NCBI GenBank assembly: GCA_019779905.1
Contig: JABAKE010000024.1
Span: forward strand, 1 to 50,965
Length of the DNA: 50,965 bases
From: Modestobacter lapidis
Lineage (GTDB): Bacteria > Actinomycetota > Actinomycetes > Mycobacteriales > Geodermatophilaceae
Direction of reading: 5' to 3'
Each line of letters begins with the position of its first letter. Position 1 is the first letter of the stretch. Made by a program: the position numbers and the translations under genes. This document shows, one piece after another, positions 44,262 to 50,965 of this stretch. The notes beneath the pieces were generated by a model, which ran no database searches, was not told the DNA's origin, and worked only from the letters and a program-made list of their open reading frames with translations.

Positions 44262-46046
44262 TCACCGGGCGTCGAGTGGCGTAAGCCCTGGCGGCAGGCC
44301 GTACATCTGGTCCTGGATGACGTCGATGATGGCTGGACGGTCCTGGGCCAGGGCCTCGTCCACTGCCGAGGCCAGGTCGGCATCGGTCTCCACGCGGACG
44401 CCGAAGCCCCCGAGTGAGCGAGCGAAGTCCGCGAAGTCCGGGTTGCCATAGAAGACGCCGAGATAGCGGCCGCCGTGGGTGGATCGTTGACGGTCGCGGG
44501 TGTTTCCGTACGAAAAGTTGTTCATGACGATGTTGACCAGGCCGATCTTCTCCCGGACGCAGGTCTCGAAGTCCTGGGCGACCATCCAGAAACTGCCGTC
44601 ACCGCTGACGGTGACGACCCGCTGGCCCGGTCGTGCCAGCGCGATACCCATGCCGGCCGGTAGTCCCCACGCCATGGCGCCACCGGCTGATGCGTAGAGA
44701 CTGCGCGCGCGGGGAAGCCGCAAGTACCGATGGGTCCACGGGGCGAAACTGGGCGCGTCCTGCAGTAGGAGCACCCCGTCCCGGGTGGCCAGCTGCTGCA
44801 GGACGCGAACCGCGGTGAGACTGCTGACGCCGATACCGGGGTCGTCGGCGGCCAGGTCCTCCGACTCAAGAGAGGACACCCTGTCGAACTCGCACCGCAG
44901 GGTGCGCAGGCGGGCCCGCCGAGACTCAGCCTGTCCGTCGCTCGGAGCCGGCGCGGCAGCGGCCAGGGATTCGGCAGCGAGCCGCGCGTCGGACACCAGT
45001 CCCACGTCGGGCACGTACACCTTGCCTAGCTCGGAGGCATCGATGTCGACGTGCACGAGGCGCGTGGTGGGGGAGAGGAGGGTCCATCTCTTCGTGGTGA
45101 ACTCGGAGAACCGGCAGCCGAGGGCCAACAGGACATCGGCATCCCGCACGACTTGCTCGGTTACCTCGTGGGCGCCGTAGCCCAGAGCTCCCAGGTATGC
45201 CGGGTGGTCATGCGGGACGGTGTACTGACGCATCCAGGTAGTCACGACCGGCGCGGCGAGCCGTTCAGCGAGTCGAAGGTAGCTGCCCGGGTCACCGACG
45301 GCGCCGCCACCCAGCACGATTGCGGGCCGCTCCGCGGCGGCGAGCAGGTTGGTCGCCTCCCGCACGCCGCCGTCGGCGGGTGCCGGCGGGTGACTCCGCC
45401 GCCGCGGAGCAGGCCGCAGCTGCTCGGGGGCGGGCGCCTGCTGCACATCGAGGGGGAGGGAGACGACGACGGGCCCCGGGCGGCCGGTGACGGCGGCGCG
45501 CAGTGCCCGCTGGAGCAGTTCCGGGATGCGCTGGACCTCGTGGATCTCGACGGCCCACTTCGTCATGGGCCGGAAGGTCGCCACGACGTCCATCTCCTCG
45601 AAGGCGCCGCGTTCTGTGATGCTTCCGGGCACCTGCCCGATGAGCGCGAGGAGGGGGACGGATTCGTCGTAGGCGTTCTGGACGGCGATCGCCAGGTTGG
45701 CTGCTCCCGGCCCTCGAGAGGCCAGACAGACACCCAGTTGTCCGCCGGAACGGGACACCCCGTCGGCGAGGAATCCGGCGACCTGTTCGTGCCGGGTCAC
45801 CACGAACCGGATCGCGTCCTGACGGGCGAGGCTGTCGATGAGGTCCATGACCGTCGTGCCGGGCACGCCGGCCACGAGGTCGACTCCCTCCTGCCTGAGG
45901 CATTCGATGACCAGGTCGGCGCCCGTGCGCCGATGCGGTCCGCCGGAAGCCGTGGACCGAGCCGGGCCCGACACGGAACTCCTTTTCGTCGGGCCCGGCC
46001 TCTCGGCACCGACGGCTGGGACACCGGCGCGGAGTTCCCCAGGCAT
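44262..46046 (-). CDS. TPP-dependent acetolactate-synthase-like enzyme
   Basis: A 594-residue thiamine diphosphate enzyme of the ALS/benzoylformate decarboxylase/oxalyl-CoA decarboxylase superfamily. The N-terminal domain has catalytic Glu87 (TRHEQVAGFLADG). The central domain contains PAIVLGGGAVGDPGSYLRLAERLAAPVVTTW. The TPP motif is VSGDGSFWMVAQDFE ... NIVMNN. The ~40-residue N-terminal extension is low complexity. ATG 46046 overlaps the ligB-like stop (TAATG), so it is last in the ring-cleavage operon. It lacks clues for true ALS (no small subunit gene nearby), and a carboligase or decarboxylase acting on a ring-cleavage product is more likely; that is inference. Confidence 0.85.
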   Translation of the reverse strand: MPGELRAGVPAVGAERPGPTKRSSVSGPARSTASGGPHRRTGADLVIECLRQEGVDLVAGVPGTTVMDLIDSLARQDAIRFVVTRHEQVAGFLADGVSRSGGQLGVCLASRGPGAANLAIAVQNAYDESVPLLALIGQVPGSITERGAFEEMDVVATFRPMTKWAVEIHEVQRIPELLQRALRAAVTGRPGPVVVSLPLDVQQAPAPEQLRPAPRRRSHPPAPADGGVREATNLLAAAERPAIVLGGGAVGDPGSYLRLAERLAAPVVTTWMRQYTVPHDHPAYLGALGYGAHEVTEQVVRDADVLLALGCRFSEFTTKRWTLLSPTTRLVHVDIDASELGKVYVPDVGLVSDARLAAESLAAAAPAPSDGQAESRRARLRTLRCEFDRVSSLESEDLAADDPGIGVSSLTAVRVLQQLATRDGVLLLQDAPSFAPWTHRYLRLPRARSLYASAGGAMAWGLPAGMGIALARPGQRVVTVSGDGSFWMVAQDFETCVREKIGLVNIVMNNFSYGNTRDRQRSTHGGRYLGVFYGNPDFADFARSLGGFGVRVETDADLASAVDEALAQDRPAIIDVIQDQMYGLPPGLTPLDAR

Positions 46047-46972
46047 TACGTGGCGGGGTTCCAGTAGGCGAACCCGAGACCGGTGACCGCGTGGTGCAGG
46101 GGGACGTAGTCCACCACGTGAGCGGGGAGACCGGCGAAGGCCCCCGCCACCACGATCCAGGAGCGGATCTCTCCGGTGCCACCCCGAAGCGTGTCGGAGT
46201 CGAAGCCGAACAGTCTGGTCAGCTCGTCGCCTCGTCCCTCCGCGATCCGGTCGAGTACCCAGTTGTCCAGCCGCTGGTCGATCCAGCCTGCTCGTGGCCC
46301 CATTGGGTCGTGCGAGAGGCCGCCGGAACCGAAGACGGCGATGCGCTCGGGCCTGCCGTCCGCGATGTCCCGGATGGCTGCGCCCAGGTCGTAGCAGCGC
46401 TGACCGGAGGGAAGAGGGTCGTGATAGGCGTTGAGGAAGATCGGGATCACGGGGATGCCTGCGTCGGCCACTCCGAGGAAGTGCGCGGGACGGGTGAACG
46501 CGTGCCCGATGCCGTCCGGGCGGCTGAGTGGCCGGAGTTCTGTCATCACTGCCGGGTCGAAGCCGCGTTGGATGAGACCGGCGGCAAAGTGGGAAGCGAG
46601 CTCACTGTGACACTTGAGGTCCACGCGGCGGTCGACGCCGGGTTGGTCACGGAACCGGGGAAGCGTGCTTCCGCTTACCTCGCTGCCGCAGAAGACGGCG
46701 AGTGTTGGGTTGAACGCCGGTCCGAATACCTCATTCTGGTCGTCACCGACGATGACCAACGCGTCCGGCCGCGCGGCTTCCAGTGTCTGGCGCAGCACGG
46801 CGACGCCAGCGTCGATCCGCTGCCGGGCGACCGCATTCGTCTCAGGTGTCTCCGCAGCGGCGGCCTGGGGCTGCGGCACGACGCCGGTCGCCATTTCGTA
46901 CGCCGTGGGCCACAAGTCGGCCGGGAGGAGCATGGCAGGCGCGTGCGACGACGCGACTCCGAGAACGAGCAT
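46046..46972 (-). CDS. LigB-type (class III) extradiol ring-cleavage dioxygenase
   Basis: A 308-residue Fe(II) dioxygenase catalytic subunit. The N-terminus LVLGVASSHAPAM carries the first metal His (His10). DALVIVGDDQNE and ERIAVFGSGGLSHDP are family blocks around the active site. It would cleave a catechol-like ring next to the diol. ATG 46972 overlaps the ferredoxin stop (TGATG) and its stop overlaps the TPP gene. A separate LigA-type small subunit is not present, so the protein may be of the single-subunit group. Confidence 0.88.
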   Translation of the reverse strand: MLVLGVASSHAPAMLLPADLWPTAYEMATGVVPQPQAAAAETPETNAVARQRIDAGVAVLRQTLEAARPDALVIVGDDQNEVFGPAFNPTLAVFCGSEVSGSTLPRFRDQPGVDRRVDLKCHSELASHFAAGLIQRGFDPAVMTELRPLSRPDGIGHAFTRPAHFLGVADAGIPVIPIFLNAYHDPLPSGQRCYDLGAAIRDIADGRPERIAVFGSGGLSHDPMGPRAGWIDQRLDNWVLDRIAEGRGDELTRLFGFDSDTLRGGTGEIRSWIVVAGAFAGLPAHVVDYVPLHHAVTGLGFAYWNPAT

Positions 46973-47301
46973 CAGTTTCCTCCGATGGTAGGGACGCTCA
47001 CGTAGACGTTCCCGTTCGTGACCGTGACCTCGTAGGTCTGGACCGGGAAGAGTGCGGGAAGCGACCGAGGCTTGCCGGTGGCGAGGTCGAACCGGGCCCA
47101 GTGCAGCGGGCACTCCACCTGGCAGTCCTTCACCTCACCCTCAGCGAGGGAGGCCGTGGCGTGGCTGCAGGTGTCGCTCAGCGCGTAGAACCGGCCCTCG
47201 TCGTTGAACACCGCCACGGGCTCGGGCAGGTCGGGAAGCTCGATGCGGATGCCCTCACCTACGGGAACGTCCTCCACCGCGCACATGTAGACCTGGCCCA
47301 T
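46972..47301 (-). CDS. Rieske-type [2Fe-2S] ferredoxin
   Basis: A 109-residue electron carrier for the Rieske dioxygenase. Cluster ligands are Cys45-x-His47 (CSHATASL) and Cys64-x2-His67 (CPLHWARF). The length matches BphF/HcaC-like ferredoxins. ATG 47301 is preferred over TTG 47316. It is coupled to the downstream ligB-like gene. No ferredoxin reductase gene is in the window. Confidence 0.92.
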   Translation of the reverse strand: MGQVYMCAVEDVPVGEGIRIELPDLPEPVAVFNDEGRFYALSDTCSHATASLAEGEVKDCQVECPLHWARFDLATGKPRSLPALFPVQTYEVTVTNGNVYVSVPTIGGN

Positions 47302-47319
47302 CGATGACACTGCCAACCT

Positions 47320-47814
47320 TCAACTCCCCACCGGTTCAGGCGTCCACGCGGCGACGGCCATCACCATCATTGCTCCAAGACAAATGGCCGGTATTCCATG
47401 AATTCCGCGGGACTGTCGCCGAGTGCGCCAATGGGGGTGATCGAGGTGCAGCTCAATCCCGCACTGTTCTCGGAGGTCCGCATCGGTCACGCTCGGCGAG
47501 CTTGGGGACCACGGCGCCTTCCCGGTTTCCCGGCAACGGTCGAAGTGGAGTCGACTGTCCCGTGCGACCAGGGCCCCGGTAGGCGTACCAGGAGTACCCG
47601 CCCGTGAAGTGCGACGGCCCGTCGCAGGCATAGATCGCCGTCCGCGCGCGCCTGAGCCACCGCTAAGCATGAGCGCTAACCGTTCACCCCCGCCGCCCTG
47701 GACGTAGTGGGTTCTGACGTCGTCCTCCGTCTCGGCCATGGCCCAGGCCTGCGGCACCAGCACGAACCGCGACCGCCACGGGCCTCCGGCCGCGGCACGG
47801 CGCACACTCGTCAC
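47320..47814 (-). CDS. Unrecognised ORF between hydrolase and ferredoxin genes
   Basis: A 164-residue frame from GTG 47814, which overlaps the hydrolase stop in GTGA fashion. It contains FVLVPQAWAMAETEDDV, an Arg/Ser-rich middle and a hydrophobic end (ICLGAMMVMAVAAW). No domain is recognised and residue composition in the middle is unlike its neighbours, so it may be non-coding or a frameshifted remnant of a lost catabolic gene. It is kept because the stretch is almost 500 nt long and fully open. Confidence 0.3.
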   Translation of the reverse strand: MTSVRRAAAGGPWRSRFVLVPQAWAMAETEDDVRTHYVQGGGGERLALMLSGGSGARGRRSMPATGRRTSRAGTPGTPTGALVARDSRLHFDRCRETGKAPWSPSSPSVTDADLREQCGIELHLDHPHWRTRRQSRGIHGIPAICLGAMMVMAVAAWTPEPVGS

Positions 47815-48653
47815 GCCGCTGCGAGGAATTCGAGTGCGATACGGTTGAATTCCGCTTCGTGCTCGATCTGCGCCCAGTGGCCGCAGTTGCGGAACACGTG
47901 CAGACGCGAGTCGGGGATGTCTCGCAGCAGCTGCAGGCCGATCTCCAGCGGGTTCACCCGGTCCTCCCGACCCCAGACGATGAGTGTCTTCGCCGCGATC
48001 CTGGAGAACTCGTCGGTCTGGTCGCGCCACGGCGCCGTGGAGCGAGCTGCGGCATTCCGATGCGATTCCTTGCGTGCCGCCTGCACCCTTTCCTCGAGCG
48101 CCCCAGACGTCATGAGGCTGGGGTCGAACAGCATGGTGTTGACCAGCGCCTGCATCGTCTCGACGTTCGGGTCTCTGCCGGCCTCGGCGAGCCGCCGGTG
48201 CCCTTCGGTGGGCTGCGGCGCGATCACGGTGCGCGTCTTGCCGGCCGCTCCAATAAGGATTAGCCGTTCCGTCCGCTCGGGGTAGTCGACGGCGAAGGCC
48301 ATCGCCGTGGTGCCACCCATGGAGTTGCCGACGAAGCTGGCCTTCTCGATGCCGAGTGTGTCCATCAGATTGCGCAACGCCCGCGCCCGCACCGTCGTGG
48401 CAGGTTCGCTCTCAAACACCACCGGGTCCGACCCACCAAAGCCCAGCATGTCGACCAGCAGCGTCCGATGCCGCTCAGCGAACCGCCCGATGTTGCCACT
48501 GAAGTTCGACCACGCCGTCGCACCTGGACCGCCGCCGTGAAGCATGATGACCGCCGGGCCCTGCCCGTCCTCGTGGTAGTGGAGGCGGTAGGGCCCGGCC
48601 TGTGCGTAGCTGCCCGTGCCCTCCTCGCCGAGAGTGGCCACAGCCTGTGTCAT
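47811..48653 (-). CDS. Alpha/beta hydrolase, meta-cleavage-product hydrolase type
   Basis: A 280-residue C-C hydrolase of the MhpC/BphD group. HGGGPGATAWSNF is the oxyanion HGGGPG motif of this group. Nucleophile Ser111 sits in VGNSMGG, the acid is in VWGREDRVNP and the base in GHWAQIEH. It would hydrolyse the ring-fission product of the LigB-type enzyme to an acid and a dienoate. ATG 48653 follows GGAAAGGGAA. It lies 37 nt after the beta subunit gene. Confidence 0.92.
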   Translation of the reverse strand: MTQAVATLGEEGTGSYAQAGPYRLHYHEDGQGPAVIMLHGGGPGATAWSNFSGNIGRFAERHRTLLVDMLGFGGSDPVVFESEPATTVRARALRNLMDTLGIEKASFVGNSMGGTTAMAFAVDYPERTERLILIGAAGKTRTVIAPQPTEGHRRLAEAGRDPNVETMQALVNTMLFDPSLMTSGALEERVQAARKESHRNAAARSTAPWRDQTDEFSRIAAKTLIVWGREDRVNPLEIGLQLLRDIPDSRLHVFRNCGHWAQIEHEAEFNRIALEFLAAA

Positions 48654-48690
48654 GGACTTCCCTTTCCGACAGATTTTCGGTGATTGAGGA

Positions 48691-49182
48691 TCAGAAGAAG
48701 ATGGCGATGCCGCGGGGCAGCACCGTCGCGTCGAGGTGCACCTCGCGCCGCGCGATCTTCCAGCCGCCGTCGACGCGTCGTAGGCGGTCCCAGCGTCGGC
48801 CGGCCCACCACGCTTCATCGCGCAGCTTCCGGGCCTGGCGGACGGTGAACGCGCTCCGCACGTTGACCTCGTCGGGGTTGTCCGTCTCGTCCGCGACCAC
48901 GTTGCTGATCAGGTGACAGGTCATCGACACCGGGGTCTCCACGTGGGAGTAGCCGGTGGCGTCCTTACGGACCCGCACAGTCAGCATCTGCTTGTCGTCC
49001 TTGATCATGGGATGTCCAGCCGGCGCGACGTCCCCCTGCAGGTACTCGCGGAGGGGGACGAGGTACTCGGCGTCCTCAGTGAAGAGGTCCAGCCAGTCCT
49101 CGAGGCGATGCTCGTCCAGGATGTGCGCCTCGCGGTAGAGGAAGTCCTCGAGCTCCCCCTTCAGCGCCCAGTCGACTGCCAT
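48691..49182 (-). CDS. Aromatic-ring-hydroxylating dioxygenase beta subunit
   Basis: A 163-residue NTF2-like structural subunit that forms the alpha3beta3 hexamer. Sequence blocks DFLYREAHILDEHRLEDWLDLFTEDAEYLVPLR and DGGWKIARREVHLD are typical. The ATG is 2 nt after the alpha-subunit stop, fitting 1:1 synthesis. Confidence 0.93.
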   Translation of the reverse strand: MAVDWALKGELEDFLYREAHILDEHRLEDWLDLFTEDAEYLVPLREYLQGDVAPAGHPMIKDDKQMLTVRVRKDATGYSHVETPVSMTCHLISNVVADETDNPDEVNVRSAFTVRQARKLRDEAWWAGRRWDRLRRVDGGWKIARREVHLDATVLPRGIAIFF

Positions 49183-49184
49183 GG

Positions 49185-50537
49185 TCAGCTCCGTTCCATC
49201 ATCTCGAGCCAGAACCGGTAGAACCGGCGCTGATTGCCCTCACTCGGGGTGGGACCGAGGTTTCCGGGCAGGCCCTTCGGGCCTTCCTCCTCGTGACCGA
49301 ACTGCAGGCCGTAGTGAAACGGGCGGTCCCAGTTGCGCCGGGCGCGCCCCGCCTCGACCATCCGCTCGAAGTTCTCGACGTCATCCGGTGCGATCACTCC
49401 GGCCATGTGCTGGCCCTGGTACACGCGCTGAACCGCCAGATCCTTGACTGCTTGCGGCGCGTCCCGCTCCACCATGGTCCACTGCCAGCACTCGTGTTCG
49501 ACGGGCCCACGCGGGTGGAACGACTGGAAATGCCGCCCGATCATGGGGGAGAAAAAGCCCATCAACCCCAGGTTGGGAAACAGTCCTCCATGCATGAAGC
49601 TATACGGCTTCAGCTCCCGGTCCTTCGCAATCTCGAGAAGCTGACGCTGCCGGTATTCCACCCACTCGACCGCCTCCGGTCCCAGTTCCTGAGCCTCTGC
49701 CAGGTCCCGCTTGTACAGCGCATCGTTGCCGGCCACGACCATGCCCATGCCTAGCGGCGCACTCCGTCCGGATCCGGCGAATCCCTCGTACATCGGCGGG
49801 TCTGTGGTGCCGGGATAGGTGATGATCGGGATCCTGATCCCTTTCCCCATAAAGTCCTGCACCATCGCAAGCCAGGAGATGTGGGTGGCCGCGTATACGT
49901 GATAGGAATCCCCGATGAAGTTCTCGGAGACGAGCTTCCAGTTCCCGGGCGAGCGGTACCGGTGCCACCCAGGCAGCATCTCCAACCCACCGACGGGCCC
50001 CCCGAGGACGAAGTTCTCCAGCCACCAGCGCACGTCCTCGCCGAGCCACTCGTCGAGTGCGGGTGCCGCAGGATCGAAGGACGCGAAGAGCAATCCGTGG
50101 AAGTTCGCGACGTGCGCGACCTCTTCCAGCCCCAAGGCCACCTTGTCCAGTTCTCCCCGGTAGACCATCTGCTCCAGCGGTGCCCCGGTCAGTGTGCCGT
50201 CGAGGCCGAAGCTCCAACCGTGGTAGGAGCAGGTGAATCCCTTCACGTTGCCGCGGTCGAAGAGGCACACCTGGTTGCCCCGGTGGGAGCACTTGTTCAC
50301 CAGGACCCGGATCTGTCCTCCGGCGTCCCTCACCACGATGACGGGCACCTCGCCCATGTAGTTGGTGATGTAGTCGCCGGGCTTGCGAACCATGTCCTCG
50401 TGGCCGACGACGAGCCATGCGCGATTGAAGACGCGCTCGGCTTCCATTCGGTACAGGTCTTCGTCGAAGTGGATCGCTGACGCGACCCGCCCGTTTCGCC
50501 AGTCGACGATGTCCCGCAGTTCACCGACGTTCGACAT
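49185..50537 (-). CDS. Aromatic-ring-hydroxylating dioxygenase alpha subunit (Rieske)
   Basis: A 450-residue catalytic subunit that adds both atoms of O2 to an aromatic ring. The Rieske ligands are Cys83-x-His85 and Cys103-x2-His106 (CSHRG; CSYHGWSF). The mononuclear iron site and its bridging Asp are in ENFIGDSYHVYAATH (Asp210, His213, His219). Length and motifs fit the benzoate/biphenyl/phenylpropionate group; the substrate is not determined by sequence reading. ATG 50537 has GGAGGGAT upstream. It is the first gene of the leftward operon. Confidence 0.94.
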   Translation of the reverse strand: MSNVGELRDIVDWRNGRVASAIHFDEDLYRMEAERVFNRAWLVVGHEDMVRKPGDYITNYMGEVPVIVVRDAGGQIRVLVNKCSHRGNQVCLFDRGNVKGFTCSYHGWSFGLDGTLTGAPLEQMVYRGELDKVALGLEEVAHVANFHGLLFASFDPAAPALDEWLGEDVRWWLENFVLGGPVGGLEMLPGWHRYRSPGNWKLVSENFIGDSYHVYAATHISWLAMVQDFMGKGIRIPIITYPGTTDPPMYEGFAGSGRSAPLGMGMVVAGNDALYKRDLAEAQELGPEAVEWVEYRQRQLLEIAKDRELKPYSFMHGGLFPNLGLMGFFSPMIGRHFQSFHPRGPVEHECWQWTMVERDAPQAVKDLAVQRVYQGQHMAGVIAPDDVENFERMVEAGRARRNWDRPFHYGLQFGHEEEGPKGLPGNLGPTPSEGNQRRFYRFWLEMMERS

Positions 50538-50965
50538 GGTGGATCCCTCCTGTGGGAAATGCAGACGTCACACTGTGCGAATGGCGTCCTGAATCCGTTC
50601 TCGGCCGCCGCGCCGTGACCGAGGAGCCGTTGTCCGGTCTTCTGGGGGTCATTTCCTTGGCCTGGGCATGGTCTGTGCGCTCCTATCCGAATGGTTCATG
50701 GCCGGACGGGCGGCACCGCGACATCCCGGACGCCCCTGTGGTACGGAGCAGGACGTTATGACGAGCGTCTCAGTGTTGTCCATAGCATTATTCGGATTGA
50801 AGCTATGCCCCTCAGGTATTGATCAGGAGCGGACCGACGGCGTCCATCAGGGCTCCGGAGCGGTTCCCGGCTCGGGCCCACACGGAAGGGGGCCGGTCAA
50901 GTCCCCGGGCGTGGTGTGTGACGGCTACCGCGTGATCTTCATGTCTGGTCAGGCGCTGAGCGTCG
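50538..50965. other. Upstream region of the catabolic operon with inverted repeat
   Basis: No gene is seen in 428 nt to the right edge. It should contain the promoter of the dioxygenase operon. CATAGC (50781-50786) and GCTATG (50802-50807) face each other around an A/T-rich 15-nt centre, the only clear A/T-rich spot nearby, and may be a regulator site. The regulator gene itself is not in the window. Confidence 0.45.

Overview
The window is G+C-rich actinobacterial DNA. GTG and TTG starts are common, adjacent genes often overlap by 4 nt (GTGA/ATGA), and there is little intergenic space. The order hrcA-dnaJ-rsmE ... phoH-ybeY-hlyC/corC-CDA-like-era-recO-uppS ... zur/smtB-glyS ... dnaG matches the block around Rv2374c-Rv2343c of Mycobacterium tuberculosis. 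Base composition and protein style suggest a Geodermatophilaceae-like genome (Blastococcus, Modestobacter or Geodermatophilus); that placement is inference.

Region 1 (1-2222) is the 3' end of an Rhs-type polymorphic toxin gene with a Hint autoprocessing domain and a short basic C-terminal toxin, followed by a small candidate immunity gene. Region 2 (2296-27176) is core genome. A CIRCE operator precedes hrcA-dnaJ-rsmE. A leftward phosphonate-type ABC transporter (phnD-phnC-fused phnE) interrupts the conserved block. The HIT, phoH, ybeY, CBS/CorC, degenerate cytidine deaminase, era, recO and uppS genes follow, with an IS982-family element sitting exactly at the stop codon of a membrane-protein gene. 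Next come an ArsR-VOC pair, smtB-zur with a Zur-box-like site, glyS, dusB, dnaG and several small genes. Three copies of a ~59-bp hairpin-forming repeat lie in intergenic gaps.

Region 3 (27311-44166) is an integrated island of about 16.8 kb. It sits in tRNA-Asn(GTT) and is bounded by 39-bp direct repeats copied from the 3' part of the tRNA. It carries a tyrosine integrase with an unusual cysteine-bearing insert, an AlpA-like excisionase, a twice-frameshifted gene, a coiled-coil protein with an N-terminal zinc-finger-like motif, a prepilin peptidase, a lipoprotein, and a secreted protein truncated by a complete IS3 element. Further right are several secreted or lipoprotein genes, a secreted alpha/beta hydrolase, IS remnants (IS3, IS256), an IS1634 element, and an 18-copy octanucleotide array.

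Region 4 (44167-50965) starts with a diverged copy of the sequence that lies between attL and the integrase, but without the integrase. This suggests a second, decayed element in tandem. Behind it is a leftward, translationally coupled aromatic-catabolism operon: Rieske dioxygenase alpha and beta, alpha/beta hydrolase, an unassigned ORF, Rieske ferredoxin, LigB-type ring-cleavage dioxygenase and a TPP-dependent enzyme.

I did not find a clearly new defence or signalling system. The points most worth follow-up are the tandem-island architecture at tRNA-Asn, the uncharacterised Rhs toxin/immunity pair, and the TPP enzyme wired into the ring-cleavage operon.
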